The notes: generated by a model from the letters alone, not told the origin. DNA of 64,000 nucleotides from Odobenus rosmarus divergens (GCF_000321225.1 NW_004451412.1:358297-422296); one strand, 5' to 3'; shown: positions 22,670 through 33,135, counted from the first letter of the stretch. Program-made: numbers and translations.

Positions 22670-22775
22670 TGGAATGTAAGCTCCAGGAGAGCAGGGATCT
22701 GGCTCCTGTGAGCTGCTCTGTCACTGTCCAGCAGATGGTAGACTCCCAGTGGATGTTCTTGAAGTGCTGGCTCTA
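22670..22775 (+). mobile_element. L2 3' end, sense
   Basis: 'ggaatgtaagctccaggaga' and 'gcagggatctggctcctgtg' match the L2 3' terminal segment, and it ends near 'agtggatgttcttgaag'. It lies immediately beside the MIR; MIR and L2 share a similar 3' end, so the join may be a coincidence of insertion. Confidence 0.6.
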
Positions 22776-22785
22776 GCATCATTTC

Positions 22786-22984
22786 TTTTTTCTTTTTTTT
22801 AAAGATTTTATTTATTTATTTGTCAGAGACACAGCGAGAGAGGGAACACAAGCAGGGGGACTGGGAGAGGGAGAAACAGGCCTCCCACCGAGCAGGGAGC
22901 CCGATGCAGGGGTCGATCCCAGGACCTGGAATCATGACCTGAGCGGAAGGCAGACCCTTAACGAGTGAGCCACCCAGGCGGCCC
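22786..22984 (-). mobile_element. Can-SINE, antisense
   Basis: It has a poly-T start, TTGTCAGAGACACAGCGAGA variant and GCCACCCAGGCGGCCC end. A CTCTAG hexamer on both sides is a weak TSD candidate. Confidence 0.94.
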
Positions 22985-23400
22985 TCTAGAAACACTTCTG
23001 AATACAGTTATACATAACCTAAGTTACAGTGTCGGCAGTGGGCATGTTCTATTTTCCCAGGCAGTTTGAGGCAAAGATACGGGTCAGACTAAATGTAGCA
23101 GAAAGGGATGTATTTTACCTGAACTTCCTTCACACAGTGAAACAGGAACCTCTCAGGAGTTTGTGAAGAATGGCCAGACACTGCTATCTGGGTCAGGACA
23201 TTCCAACTTTACGTTCTCTTTCCTCCCACTTTCAGAGACCAGCCCTGCCCTGAAGTTCTCACCGGGTATGTCTTCGAGAGTAATCAAGTGGAGTGCATTT
23301 GACCCAAATCACAATATAAGCTCCCATTCAGAACTTAGCCTGACCAGCAGTTTATTGGAGCCTCTTAGTCCTATTTGTGTTTGCCTGAGGAATTCTCTAT
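22985..23400. other. Unassigned sequence, no gene seen
   Basis: A 79-codon open frame at 23,163-23,402 has no splice, start or family support. No recognised repeat. Confidence 0.4.
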
Positions 23401-23401
23401 A

Positions 23402-23745
23402 ACAGTTTGGACAGGTCTAATTTACATACAGTAAACGTTACCCTTCTTGAGGTATAGTTTGGGCCTGTGTATAGTCATGTTGACCATACCACAAAGTATA
23501 GGACATTTCCATCACTCCAAAGAGTTCCCTCACACCCCTTCCTCCTGTTCCCAGCTCCTGGCAACCACTGAAAAGAAATATGTCCCGGTAGTTTTGCCCT
23601 TTCCTAAATGTCAAAGAAATGGAATCATATAGGGCCTAGCCTTTTGTACTTCTTTCACTCAGCATAATGCTTTTGAGATTTGTCCCTGTTGTTACATGTA
23701 GTAGGAATTCATTCCTTTTTATTTTTGAGTGTATAATTGTTTGAG
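23402..23745 (-). mobile_element. L1M 3' UTR fragment, antisense
   Basis: Reversed L1M 3' UTR blocks are clear: 'caaagtataggacatttcca' (about 23,492), 'cctggcaaccactgaaaaga' (about 23,557), 'atggaatcatatagggccta' (about 23,618) and 'ctttcactcagcataatgct' (about 23,652). It is old and truncated. Confidence 0.78.
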
Positions 23746-24028
23746 CAATTTAAAAATTATCTTCTTTACTCCCTAAAAGTAAATGTCTGATTCTTCCTGC
23801 CTGTTTTTTTACAGAAGCTCCATGAGTGTCAAAATGCCCATGAGATACACTCAGAGAATTTTTATAACTCAGAAAACCTAAATAACAGGAAGATACTGTG
23901 GATGTTTAATTTGCTGAGGACATAGTGCAGTGTTTCTGAATTATACAGATTTTTTTCTTTCCCATCATATTAAAAAAATGAAAATGTGAAAGTTCTTTGG
24001 TCCCAAGAGAAAATGTAATGTAACATAA

Positions 24029-24205
24029 ATTTTATTTTTATTTATTTATTTGAGAAAGAGAGCACAAGTGGGGGGGGCGGGAGGGGCAGAGGGAGAGGGA
24101 GAAGCAGACTTCCCACTGAGGAGGGAGCCCGACTGGGGGCTGGATCCCAGGACCCTGAGACTGTGACCTGAGCCGAAGGCAGACACCTAACCGACTGAGC
24201 CACCT
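24029..24205 (-). mobile_element. Can-SINE, antisense, head truncated
   Basis: It has TTTTATTTATTTATTTGAGA, a GGGGGGGGCGGGAGGGGCAG body and the end GACTGAGCCACCT, lacking the last bases. The short repeat TAAATTTTA on both sides (24,026 and 24,205) fits a TSD. Confidence 0.92.
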
Positions 24206-24382
24206 AAATTTTAAAAGTGCTTCATAAAAATAAAGTATGTGGCAATTAAATCAGATAAAATTTTCTAGTTATTAACATACAGGGATTCCTATGTGAGCAA
24301 AGAACAGATTGATTTATTTACTCATCTCCTTTGGGACGGATAAAGACCAAGCATCAGTTTAACATTAAAAATAAGTGACATT

Positions 24383-24509
24383 AAAGAGGGCACTTATTGA
24401 ATGGAGCACTGGGTGTTATGCACAAACAATGAATCATGGAACACTACATCAAAAACTAATGATGTAATGTATGGTGATTAACATAATAAAATAAAAAAAG
24501 CAAAAAAAA
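24383..24509 (+). mobile_element. Carnivore L1 3' end, sense, 7-bp TSD
   Basis: 'gagcactgggtgttatgcac', 'aaacaatgaatcatggaaca' and 'ctacatcaaaaactaatgat' are the 3' terminal sequence of young carnivore L1, ending in an A-rich tail. The TSD TGACATT is at 24,376-24,382 and 24,510-24,516. The same sequence occurs reversed at 59,800-60,029. Confidence 0.85.
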
Positions 24510-24539
24510 TGACATTCAGCTGAACAAATGATAATATAT

Positions 24540-24662
24540 ATAAACTCATTAATTTTCACAACATCCATATTGTATAAGGAAAACTATTATTTAACAATAT
24601 TTGTAGCTTTAAAATTGAGTCATTGACAGAGGTTAAATGTCTTACTCAAAGTCACATTATCT
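24540..24662 (-). mobile_element. MIR fragment, antisense
   Basis: 'taaactcattaattttcaca', a weak 'tattatttaacaatat' middle and 'gacagaggttaaatgtctta' followed by 'ctcaaagtcacattat' fit a decayed reversed MIR. Confidence 0.55.
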
Positions 24663-24761
24663 TTTTCTCATCTTCAAACTTCTTAAGGGCAGACTCATTT
24701 TATAAATTTTACCACCTTGTATGTACCTAGCATGCTCAATATATCAGACTGGCTGGATGAA

Positions 24762-25122
24762 ACAGCATAATAGCATGGAGGTAAAAATATATGCCTTAGA
24801 GCAGGAGCTTGTTTTTGCAAGTAAATTTCACTGGAGGATAGCCATGCCCATTCATTAAAGTATTGTTGGGTGCTTTTACTCTGCAATAGCAGATTTGAAT
24901 ACTTGCATCCATGACCATTTGATCCCACAGCCTAAAATACATACTGTCTGGCCCTTTACAGAAAAAGTTTGCTGATCTCTGCCTTAGAATCATACTGTCC
25001 AGGTACAAATCTCAGTTCTTCCACTTTGTGATGCTGGGCAAGCTGCTTGATTACCCTAAGCTTCAGTTTCTTCATCTGTAAAATAGAAATCATAAGAGTA
25101 ACTGTCTTAGAGGTATTAAAAC
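24762..25122 (+). mobile_element. MIR, sense, split by a MER5A element
   Basis: The left piece (24,762-24,800) 'cagcataatagcatggaggt' matches the MIR start. The right piece (24,989-25,122) continues with 'tccaggtacaaatctcagtt', 'gggcaagctgcttgattacc' and 'agtttcttcatctgtaaaat'. The hAT-type insert between them restores a continuous MIR when removed. Confidence 0.88.
24801..24980 (-). mobile_element. MER5A-like hAT transposon (MITE), antisense, 8-bp TSD
   Basis: The right end 'tggccctttacagaaaaagtttgctgatctct' type sequence (24,950-24,980) is the reverse complement of the MER5A start. The 180-bp length is close to the 189 bp I recall for MER5A. The flanking 8-bp repeat GCCTTAGA (24,793-24,800 and 24,981-24,988) is the TSD length expected of hAT elements. 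It is non-autonomous and codes for nothing. Confidence 0.9.
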
Positions 25123-25518
25123 TCAACCCCCTACCAAGACCAACAAATTAAAGAGAACCTTGGCTGATTGTTTCTAGATTGTAAACTGTCTATACTAGAT
25201 TTTAAACTCAACAGGTCTAGAGTCTTGAATTCCTCATCTTAGTTGTCCCTAGTGAAACTTGGACATGGTGGGCTTCAAAAAACATGGCTTAAATGAAAGT
25301 AAAGTTGTATTAGGTGGGCACCTAGTGAAAAAAGAATTGTGAAGGTGAAATTTGAATGATTCTAAATGTCTAACAAAAGATGAAAAGATAAGTAAATTAA
25401 GAAATGCTTATTCAATGGAGTATTTATGCAGGCCCTTAAAATGATGATAGTGAAGACAATTTAGTAACATGGAAAGATGCTTATCATAAAACATTAGCTT
25501 TACAAATTGAAAAAAGTT
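25123..25518. other. Unassigned sequence, no gene seen
   Basis: AT-rich spacer with no recognised repeat or exon. Confidence 0.4.
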
Positions 25519-25736
25519 GGGGGGTGCCCGGGTGGCTCAGCCAGTTAGACATCTGACTCTTGGTTTCAGCTCAGATCATGATCTCAGGGTCATGAATCGA
25601 GTTCCGCGTGGGGCTTTGTGCTCCGCACAGAGTCTGCTTGAGATTTTCTGCCTCTCCCTCTGCCCCCCATGCGTGTGCGCTCGCTCGTGCTTTCTCTCCC
25701 TCTCTCTCTCAAATAAATAACCCTTAAAAAAAAAAA
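25519..25736 (+). mobile_element. Can-SINE, sense, long-bodied variant
   Basis: It starts GGGGGGTGCCCGGGTGGCTC and includes GCGTGGGGCTTTGTGCTCC, a CT-rich and CpG-bearing stretch GCGTGTGCGCTCGCTCGTGC (25,671-25,690) and an A tail. It is a sense copy of the older Can-SINE subtype. Confidence 0.94.
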
Positions 25737-25776
25737 GAGGAGGAATACAATAATGCATGTAAACTATAACTACAAC

Positions 25777-26020
25777 TTTTTTTTTAATTTTTAAAATTAA
25801 ATTTAATTCCAGTATAGTTGACATACAGTGTTATGTTGGTTTCAGGTGTACAATATATCAACAACTCTGTACATTACTCAGTGCTCTCCATGGTATGTGT
25901 CCTCTGAATCCCCTTCACCTGTTTCACCCCTCCCCCACCTACCTCCTTTCTGGGAACCACCAGTTTGTTCTCTGTTTTCAAGAATTTGGTTTCTTGTTTG
26001 TCTCTTTTTTTTTTCTTTGT
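25777..26020 (-). mobile_element. Carnivore L1 3' UTR, antisense, 5'-truncated
   Basis: A poly-T start is followed by 'agtatagttgacatacagtg', 'tcaggtgtacaatatatcaa' and 'ccaccagtttgttctctgtt'. This is the reverse of an L1 3' UTR. Flanks ACAACTTTTTT and AAAACTTTTTT give a weak TSD. Confidence 0.82.
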
Positions 26021-26054
26021 AAAACTTTTTTTTAAGGTAGAGAAGAGGGCCTTC

Positions 26055-26400
26055 AAGTAATGGTTGTCAAACTTCAGTAATAAATCTTGTAAGGCTAAGG
26101 CCCCATACTCAGAATTTTTTTTTTTCTAAGATTTTATTTATTTATTTGAGAGAGAGCATGAGTGAGGGGGTGGGTAGAGGGAGAAGCAGACTCCTCGCTG
26201 AGCTGGGAGCCCGATGTGGGGCTTGATCCCAGGACCTGGAGATCATGACCTGAGCCAAAGGCAGACACTTAACCGACTGAGCCGCCCAGGTGCCCCAGAA
26301 TTTCTGATTTAATAAGTGTGGGACGGTGCCCTAGAATCTGCCTATTTGACAGTATGTTTGATGATTGTGGTGTAAACACTCCATGCACCAGACTTTAAGA
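26055..26400. mobile_element. MER20-like hAT MITE, split by a SINE
   Basis: Outside the SINE, 'taatggttgtcaaacttcag', 'cagaatttctgatttaataa', 'gtgccctagaatctgcctat' and 'caccagactttaagaatatt' follow the order of a common hAT-Charlie MITE of about 200 bp. It is diverged and its orientation was not settled. Confidence 0.6.
26115..26296 (-). mobile_element. Can-SINE, antisense, 7-bp TSD
   Basis: It has a poly-T start, a short GAGGGGGTGGGTAGAGGGAG body and a CCGCCCAGGTGCCCC end. The TSD AGAATTT lies on both sides. Confidence 0.95.
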
Positions 26401-26636
26401 ATATTGTCTTGAAAGAACTATACCACTATAGTTTTAGTGACACTGTGGATAATTTTTTTCACTTCTTGATTTGCCTTTTGTGGTGATTGTTGTTACTAAC
26501 TGCTTTTATGATGAAAAAAGGAAATTTTAAATTTACCTTAGACAATGAAATTATGTATAAATTTATAAACTATTTTAATTTTTAAATAAAAGTAATTAAT
26601 ATCATATCCATAGAGCTATTAAAAAGAACATGGTTA

Positions 26637-26838
26637 GGGGCATCTGGGTGGCTCAGTTGGTTAAGCAACTGCCTTTGGCTCAGGTCATGATCTTGGAGTC
26701 CCGGGATCGAGCCTGCATTGGGCTCCCTGCTCAGTAGGGAGTCTGCTTCTCCCTCTGACCCTCTCATGCTCTCTCTCTCTCTATCTCATTCTCTCTCTCA
26801 AATAAATAAATAAAATCCTTAAAAAAAATAAAAAAAAT
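26637..26838 (+). mobile_element. Can-SINE, sense, 15-bp TSD
   Basis: It starts GGGGCATCTGGGTGGCTCAG, has (CT)n stretches and a long A/T-rich tail. The TSD AAAAAGAACATGGTT is at 26,621-26,635 and 26,839-26,853. Confidence 0.97.
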
Positions 26839-26853
26839 AAAAAGAACATGGTT

Positions 26854-27221
26854 GATCTATTCCACTGATATGCAGTGATCACTAACGTATCTTGTTAATC
26901 GAAAACAAATGTGAAGGATGGTATGTAGTATATCCGATTTTTATGTTAAGAAAAAGGAGAGGAGAAAGGGTGAGGACATATACATATGTGGTTGTATATG
27001 CAAAGGATCCCTGGAAAGACACAGAAGAAACTGGAACCATCCCTTCCCGACCTTCCTTTAGATCAAGGGGATTCGGGAACACAGAAAGACTTTGGATCCT
27101 TCACATACGTGGATAATTAGATGTGAGAGCTAGCCTGAAAACCTAACCATCATTTGTCGAATAGTTTCTGTAGGAAAAGACCATCAGCATTTCAACAATT
27201 GACCTTATAAACCAGCACATA
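26854..27221. other. Unassigned sequence, no gene seen
   Basis: Overlapping frames on both strands at 26,882-27,116 are open by chance. No repeat is recognised. Confidence 0.4.
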
Positions 27222-27238
27222 AAACAAATCACATTCTT

Positions 27239-27418
27239 TTTTAAAAAAAGATTTTATTTTTTTGTTTGAGAGAGAGAGCACAAGCAGGGGAGAGGGGGAG
27301 AGGGAGAAGCAGACTCCCCACAGAGGGGAGAGCCTTATGTGGGACTCGATCCCAGGACCCTGAGATCATGACCTGAGCCGAAGGCAGGCAGTTAACCAAC
27401 TGAGCCACCCAGACACCC
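27239..27418 (-). mobile_element. Can-SINE, antisense, 17-bp TSD
   Basis: It has AAAGATTTTATTTTTTTGTTT, a CAAGCAGGGGAGAGGGGGAG body and a CCACCCAGACACCC end. The TSD AACAAATCACATTCTTT flanks it (about 27,222-27,238 and 27,419-27,435). Confidence 0.96.
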
Positions 27419-27489
27419 AACAAATCACATTCTTTAAAAAAAGTTTTTATCATGAGATGACAGCAATTCAGTTACATCTTCAGGCTCCA

Positions 27490-28815
27490 CTTTGCCCAGA
27501 TCCATCAGAAGAATCATTGTCTATGAGAACTACAGCTTTATGAAATGTATCTCTTTTTTTTATGAAGTGTATTTCTTAAATAATAAGACTTGAAAGTAGA
27601 AATGCCTCTTTGATCCATGGACTGCAGAATGGATGCTGTGTTAGCAGGCATGCAAACAACATTAATCTCATTGTCCCTCTCCATCAGAGATCTTGGATGA
27701 CCAGGGACATTGTCAATGAGCAGTCATATTAAAAGATATTTTTTTTTCCTGAGCAGTAGTCTTAAGAGTGGGCTTAAAATAGTCAGTAAACCATGTTGTA
27801 AACAGATGTGCTGTTATCTAGGCTTTGTTGTCCCATTTCTAGAGCACAGACAGTAGATTTAGCATAATTCTTTTTTTTTTTTGATTAAAGATTTTATTTA
27901 TTTATTTGACAGAGAGAGAGACAGTGAGAGAGGGAACACAAGCAGGGGGAGTGGGAGAGGGAGAAGCAGGCCTCCCGCTGAGCAGGGAACCTGATGCGGG
28001 GCTCGATCCCAGGACACTGGGATCATGACCCGAGCCAAAGGCAGTCACTTCACCAACTGAGCCACCCAGGCGCCCAGATTTAGCATAATTCTTAAGGACC
28101 CTAGGATTTTCAGAATGGTGAGCATTAGCTTCAACCTAAAGTCAGCAGTTGCATTAGCCTCTGGCAAGAGTCAGCCTATCCTTTGAAGCTTTGAAGCCAG
28201 GCATTGACTTCACCTCTCCAGTCAGGAGAGTCCTAACTGGCATCTCCTTCCAATAGAAAGCTGTTTGTCTGCACTGAAAATCTGTTGTTTAGTGTGGCCA
28301 CCTTTATGAATGATCTTAGCTGGATCTTCTGGGGAACTTGCTGCAGCTTCCCCATCAGCACTTGCTGCTTCCCCTTGCACTTTATGTTATGGAGATGGCT
28401 TCTTTTCTTAAACCTCATGAACCAACCTCTGCTAGCTTCACACTTTTCTTCTGCGCCTTCTTCACCTCTCTCAGCCTTCACAGAGTAAGAGTCAGGGCCT
28501 TGGTCTAGGTTAGGCTTTGGCTTAAGGGAATGTTGTAGCTGGTTTGATCTTCTATCCTGACCACTAAAACTTTCTCCATATCAGCAAGAAGGCTGTTCTG
28601 CTTTCTTACAGTTTGTGTGTTCACTGAGTGGTACTTTTAATTTCCTTCAAGAACTTTTCCTTTGCATTCACATCTTGGTTATTTGGTGCAAGAAGCCTTA
28701 TGTTTCAGCCTGTTGGCTTTTGGCACGCCTTCCTCACTAACCTTCATCATTTGTACCGTTTGATTTAAAGTGAGAGTCATGTGACCCTTCCTTTCACTTG
28801 AACGCTTAGAGGCCA
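27490..28815 (-). pseudogene. Decayed Tigger transposase (DDE, CENP-B-like HTH)
   Basis: Read on the minus strand, this is the transposase of the Tigger element, whose relatives were domesticated as CENP-B, JRK and TIGD proteins. The longest surviving piece, 28,233-28,481, keeps a stretch like [18 protein letters not shown] from the second helix-turn-helix (CENP-B type) region and then runs out of frame. Upstream (28,490-28,815) the N-terminal DNA-binding part is broken by frameshifts. Downstream (27,490-28,230) the DDE catalytic part is interrupted by a SINE and stops. It cannot make a functional transposase. Confidence 0.85.
27871..28075 (-). mobile_element. Can-SINE, antisense, inserted in Tigger1
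   Basis: It has a poly-T start, ATTTGACAGAGAGAGAGACA variant and a CCACCCAGGCGCCC end. The TSD AGATTTAGCATAATTCTT (about 27,856 and 28,076) belongs to Tigger1 sequence, proving the SINE came later. Confidence 0.97.
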
Positions 28816-29188
28816 GTGTAGGCTTATTAATTGGCCTCATTTCAGTATTGTGTCTTAGGGACTAGGGAGGCCCCAGGAGAGGGAGAGAGTTGGGGGCACA
28901 ACCGGTTGGTGGAGTGATCAGAACACACACGACAGTTATCTGTTAAGTTCGTCATCTTCTAAGGGCACAGCTCATGGCCCCCTATCACAGATCACTGACC
29001 ACGGGTCACAGTAACAAAGATAATAATGAAAAAGTTTGAATTGCGAGAATGACCATAATGTGACAGACACGAAGTGTTGGATAAATGGCACTGATAGTCT
29101 TGCTCGACACGGGGTTGCCACAAACCTTCGATTTGTAAAAATTGCAGCCTTTGTCAAGCAAAGGGCAGTAGGACAGGGTATGCCTGTA

Positions 29189-29989
29189 CTCGCGAAAGGG
29201 AAGGAGCACTGGCTGGCTGCCTCAGAGCTGTACCTTCCAGAGCTGGTGAACAGGTGTACCGGTTCATAACCCCCTACCAGACTCATCCTTTCATGCCTGA
29301 ACCCTAGGTTTTTCTCTAAAAATATAGGAAATTAATAGCCATTTATTCTCCAACTATCAGGGAGGTGCAGTTTATTTCCTAAGATGTGCTTATAAACAGT
29401 TACCTTTGAGAAGTTGAAAAGAAAGCCATAGATTAGCTTACTCATCTGTAATTCAGACAACCAGAGAAGTATGTATCTGGTGAGCTACTTTACTGCAAAG
29501 AATTGAATGAGTTCAGTCTCTGATACTCAGGTTCTGTTTGTACTTTCACTGAGCAGCAGAACAAAAAACCCTCCCTTCCCCCTATTCTTCTTCCTCCTCC
29601 ACCCTCCATAATGGGATAACCTCCTGAAGCCGACATTACAAACATAGAGGAACCTTCATTTCTTGGCTTGTCACTCCCTGTCTTTCACATGGTTTCTGGT
29701 TTGAGTGGAATGGTGGTTCCTGGTGGAATCCAATTAGCCATGGAAAGTGAGGTTCTTTGTGGGGCGAATGCATATGCTGTTGCTCTGTTGGGAGTGGTGA
29801 TCTTGAATCATCACAGTGGTGGTGGGATTGTTAATTGGAAGGTCCAGGAAAAATCAAATTTTTTTCTATGTTGGTCATTAAAAGTAAGGAAGGCTTGGAT
29901 TTGAGACTCATCATGGATACTTGTGGGATACAAGGACACTGATTTGCCCAGAGTAGGCAATTTGTGATAGCGGGTGGTAGGTGTAAGTA
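29189..29989. other. Unassigned sequence, no gene seen
   Basis: No repeat or exon is recognised after the Tigger1 end. A 78-codon plus-strand frame at 29,668-29,904 lacks support. Confidence 0.4.
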
Positions 29990-30680
29990 ATAGGAAGGGG
30001 TTAGACGGGTTAAGTGGGGCCAGGTTTAGCGGGGAGGTCTTGAATGACAGACTCAGTTAGAAATTTATTCTGTGAAAGAGTCATTGCATGTTTTATAGGA
30101 AGGGAGTAACTTAATGCAAGAAGAATTTCCCAAACTAGTCTGGCAATAATATTTAGCGCATAGCAGAGGCTGACTAACTAAATAGTACGATATTGCAGCA
30201 AGTCAGGCATGAATAGATGAGAGCCTGAATTAGGATGGGGACAGAGAGAATAAAGAGACATTCAAGGAAAAAAACAAGATTTTTAAAAAACTAACAAGGC
30301 GTGGAGAATAACGGCGAATGAGTAAGCGAAATGACCAGTGTTAGTCTTAGAAAAAAATGTGTTGTCATTACAGCTGGAAAGAAATAGATATTTGCTTTGC
30401 TTTGAACATTTATCAGAGAGAGGGGGAAAAATATGTAGAGTTAGAAGCAATGAGAAAGATACAGTTATCAAGGAAACTAAAGAAACAAAATTTTAAATAG
30501 TGGTGTCCAGTTAGCATCGTATAATAGGGGGCTGCAGATGAGAGAGTGTTGAGTGTCAGGAAAACAAAGGAAGTAAGCAAAGGCTTTTATTTGGGAGTCA
30601 CAGGTCATTGTTGACGTTCCAGTTAGATTGGCAGGATCAGGAATGATTTGGAGGGTTAAGGAGAGAACAGTGCTGAGATG
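29990..30680 (-). mobile_element. Possible very old L2, antisense
   Basis: The texture (purine-rich on the plus strand), with 'gaagggagtaacttaatgca' near 30,100 standing where L2 antisense has its 'gagtgacatgatctgac' segment, suggests a reversed L2. Alignment by eye is weak and the ends are guesses. Confidence 0.3.
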
Positions 30681-31289
30681 ATGGGAGATAAAAGGTATAG
30701 ACCACTTGCCTCTGAAATTTAATAGTGAAAAGAAGATGAGAAATGAAAATTAATACTAGCGGCAACCTTTCAGATTACTAAAACTTGTAGTTTGGCTAAG
30801 AGGTATCTTCTGCACAGAGGAACAGTAGAAAATTCTAAGATCTGGAAGGGGGTTAGATTTCAACCCTTCAGCCTGACTCTATGGATAAAGCATCTGTGGA
30901 AATGTTTCCATGTGCTCATGGCTTTAGATTTCCCTCTTTTATAGCTCCAACCACACAGTGTTGGGCAGATCTTTTGCACCTATACAATCCCAGAAGTTCT
31001 GTTGGAACATAAGAGGCAGAGGAAGGCAGGAGGTGAAGGAGCAGAATTTCTGTTCTCCTCTTGCTAATGCATGCATGTAGAGAAGAAAGGGAAGGAGGTA
31101 ATTTATATTCTTTTCCCTCCAACCTTACAATATAATTTCATATCCTGACAAAACTGGAATTTGGGGTTCTTGACCCAAAGTCCAGATATTCCTACTACAC
31201 TGTGCTGTCAAGTTGGAGGCCTTGAAGAAGGAAAAGGAGAAGAGCATCACAGGGTGGGTCCTGCTGTCCACTCTGAGCCACCCAAAGTG
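30681..31289. other. Unassigned sequence, no gene seen
   Basis: No repeat, exon or RNA gene could be recognised. Confidence 0.4.
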
Positions 31290-31305
31290 GAGTCACAACT
31301 TCTCT

Positions 31306-31777
31306 CTCCCTTTTTTTTAATTATTGACATATAATGTATTTTTTTCAGGGGTACGGGTCTGTGATTTATCAGTCTTACACGATTCACAGCGCTCACCATA
31401 GCACATACCCTCCCCAGTGTCCATCACCCAGCCACTCCATTCTTCCCACACCCCTCCACTCCAGCAACCCTGTTTGTTTCCTGAGATTAAGAGTCTCTTA
31501 CAGTTTGTCTCCCCTCTCTGACTTCATCTTGTTTCATTTTTTTCCTCTCTTCCCCTAAGACCTCTGCCTTGTTTCTCAAATTCTACATATCAGTGAGATC
31601 ATATGAAAATTGTCTTTCTCTGATTGACTTATTTCTCTTAGCATGATACCCTCTAGTTCCAGCCACATCATTGCAAATGGCAAGGTTTCATTTTTTGATG
31701 ACTGCATAATATACCACCACATCTTTATCCATTCATCTGTTGATGGACATCTGGGCTCTTTCCATAGTTTGGCTATT
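31306..31777 (-). mobile_element. Carnivore L1, antisense, 5'-truncated, 16-bp TSD
   Basis: It begins with a T-rich tail, then 'ttattgacatataatgtatt' and 'gtctgtgatttatcagtctt', the reverse of a carnivore L1 3' UTR. It runs into ORF2 C-terminal sequence ('cattcatctgttgatggaca', about 31,729). The TSD GAGTCACAACTTCTCT (31,290-31,305) and GAGTCACAGCTTCTCT (31,778-31,793) has one mismatch. It is about 470 bp, typical of truncated retroposition. Confidence 0.92.
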
Positions 31778-31793
31778 GAGTCACAGCTTCTCT

Positions 31794-32650
31794 TGCCAAT
31801 TGCTATTGAGAATGGGTCGAGAATACTCTGCTCAGAGTGACTGGGTTGTATCTGCATGAAGAGTGGAAGCTGCCCAAAGTAGAAACCTAATTCCACCTGG
31901 TCCAAACCAGCAGCACAGTTACTACTCCCAGGCAGAAATTTTCTGAGTAATTCAGCCGTAGTTTCTCTGTTACAATCTGTTCTCAAGTGGCAAGTCATAG
32001 GCAGCATGACTTGTAGAAGTAAATGAATCCTGGAGATGTGGTCCTGGCCCCTGGTCTTCCTCACTGCTGGACTGATAGCTTGAACTACAAGCATCTGACT
32101 CTTAGCACTTGTTTTAGGGTGGACCCCCACAGACAGCAGGGGCTGGGGAATACCTGTCTGTGGCCATGACAAAAGGAAAAAGTCTATTTGTCAACTTGTT
32201 CAGAGGAATTTACCTGGATATACCTACTCTGGGCCCACTGAAGGATCCCATTGTTCTTCCCTCTACCTCTTCCCCATCAGTCCCCAGGGTGTGATACCAA
32301 ACCTATATTGCCTCATTATTGCTGATTTTGTTGTTGTATCTGAAAAAGAGACCCAGATATAGTTATTCTTGATTCACAAACTGTTGACATTTCAAGTGTT
32401 CTGCAAAGATCCCCCTGAAGATATGAGAAAGGAAATGAATAGAGATGGGACTAGGGTTCCAAACCTGAGTGTTCAGCATAGGACAAGTTGTAGCTTGCTA
32501 CCTCAACAGTAAGTGGGCTTCCATGGAGCTAGTGTAGTTGAGCTGGGAGTCATAAGATTTAATGGAGTTTCACCGGGCTTCTTTTATCTAAATGGGAAGA
32601 AATTTAAGAGAGGAAAACCAGATTTTGGACCTGGAACTATACATACAATG
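31794..32650. other. Unassigned sequence, longest open frame is chance
   Basis: The longest open frame of the window (minus strand, 31,576-32,172, 198 codons) covers part of this stretch, but its C-terminal third is reversed L1 and no family resemblance was seen. Otherwise no repeat or exon is recognised. Confidence 0.4.
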
Positions 32651-32952
32651 CAGTCAATACTCATTATTCATGGATTCTGTATTTGCCAATTTACCTGCTA
32701 GCTAAAATTTATTTGTAACCCTAAAATCAATACTTGGGGCACTTTAGTGGTCATTTGCAGACATCCATAGATCAGTGAAAAATTTTAGTTACCTGGTGTG
32801 CATGTTCCCAGCTGAGATTGAACAAGGCAATTGTCTGTCTTCTTGTTGCAGCTCCCATATTGTAAACAAGTATCCTTTTCTTGGTCAATTCAGTAACATG
32901 GTTTTTTGCATTTTTGTGGGTTTTTGGTTGTTGGTGTTGCACTGTTTTTAAA

Positions 32953-33123
32953 ATGGCCCCCATGCATAGTGCCAATGTGCTGTTTAGTGTTCCCCAAGTG
33001 CAAGAAGGCTGTGATGTACTTTACAGAGAAATCTGTGTGTTAGATAAGCTTCATTCAGGCATGAGTTATAGTGCTTTTGGCCAAGAGTTCAGTCTTAACA
33101 GATCAACAATATATATTAAATAA
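32953..33123 (+). pseudogene. Tigger transposase N-terminal remnant
   Basis: A 56-codon frame starts MAPMHSANVLFSVPQ and contains a helix-turn-helix-like segment CVLDKLHSGMSYSAFGQEF. It has the layout of the first DNA-binding helix-turn-helix of Tigger/CENP-B type transposases (a K-R-L-L-S-Y-x-x-V-A type pattern). It stops at TAA 33,121-33,123 just before a SINE, which is also where the internally deleted element leaves the coding region. It is not functional. Confidence 0.75.
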
Positions 33124-33135
33124 GATGTCTTTATT

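Larger units (their letters stand above)
27440..29186 (-). mobile_element. Tigger1-like DNA transposon, antisense, 3'-truncated
   Basis: The plus strand reads as the reverse complement of Tigger1 (pogo branch of Tc1/mariner). The 5' terminal inverted repeat begins CAGGCATACC when read from 29,186 on the minus strand and is followed by the TA target dinucleotide at 29,187-29,188. Recognisable interior includes 'tggctggtttgatcttctatc' type sequence at about 28,530 and 'ctgcagaatggatgctgtgt' at about 27,624. About 250 bp near the 3' part are missing (junction at about 27,490) and the 3' terminal repeat is absent. A SINE splits it at 27,871-28,075. Confidence 0.92.

Noticed and set aside
31576..32172. 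Longest open frame of the window, 198 codons, minus strand
   Set aside because: Its C-terminal third is reversed carnivore L1 (31,576-31,777) inserted with a TSD, the rest has no recognisable domain, and no promoter or splice context supports it.
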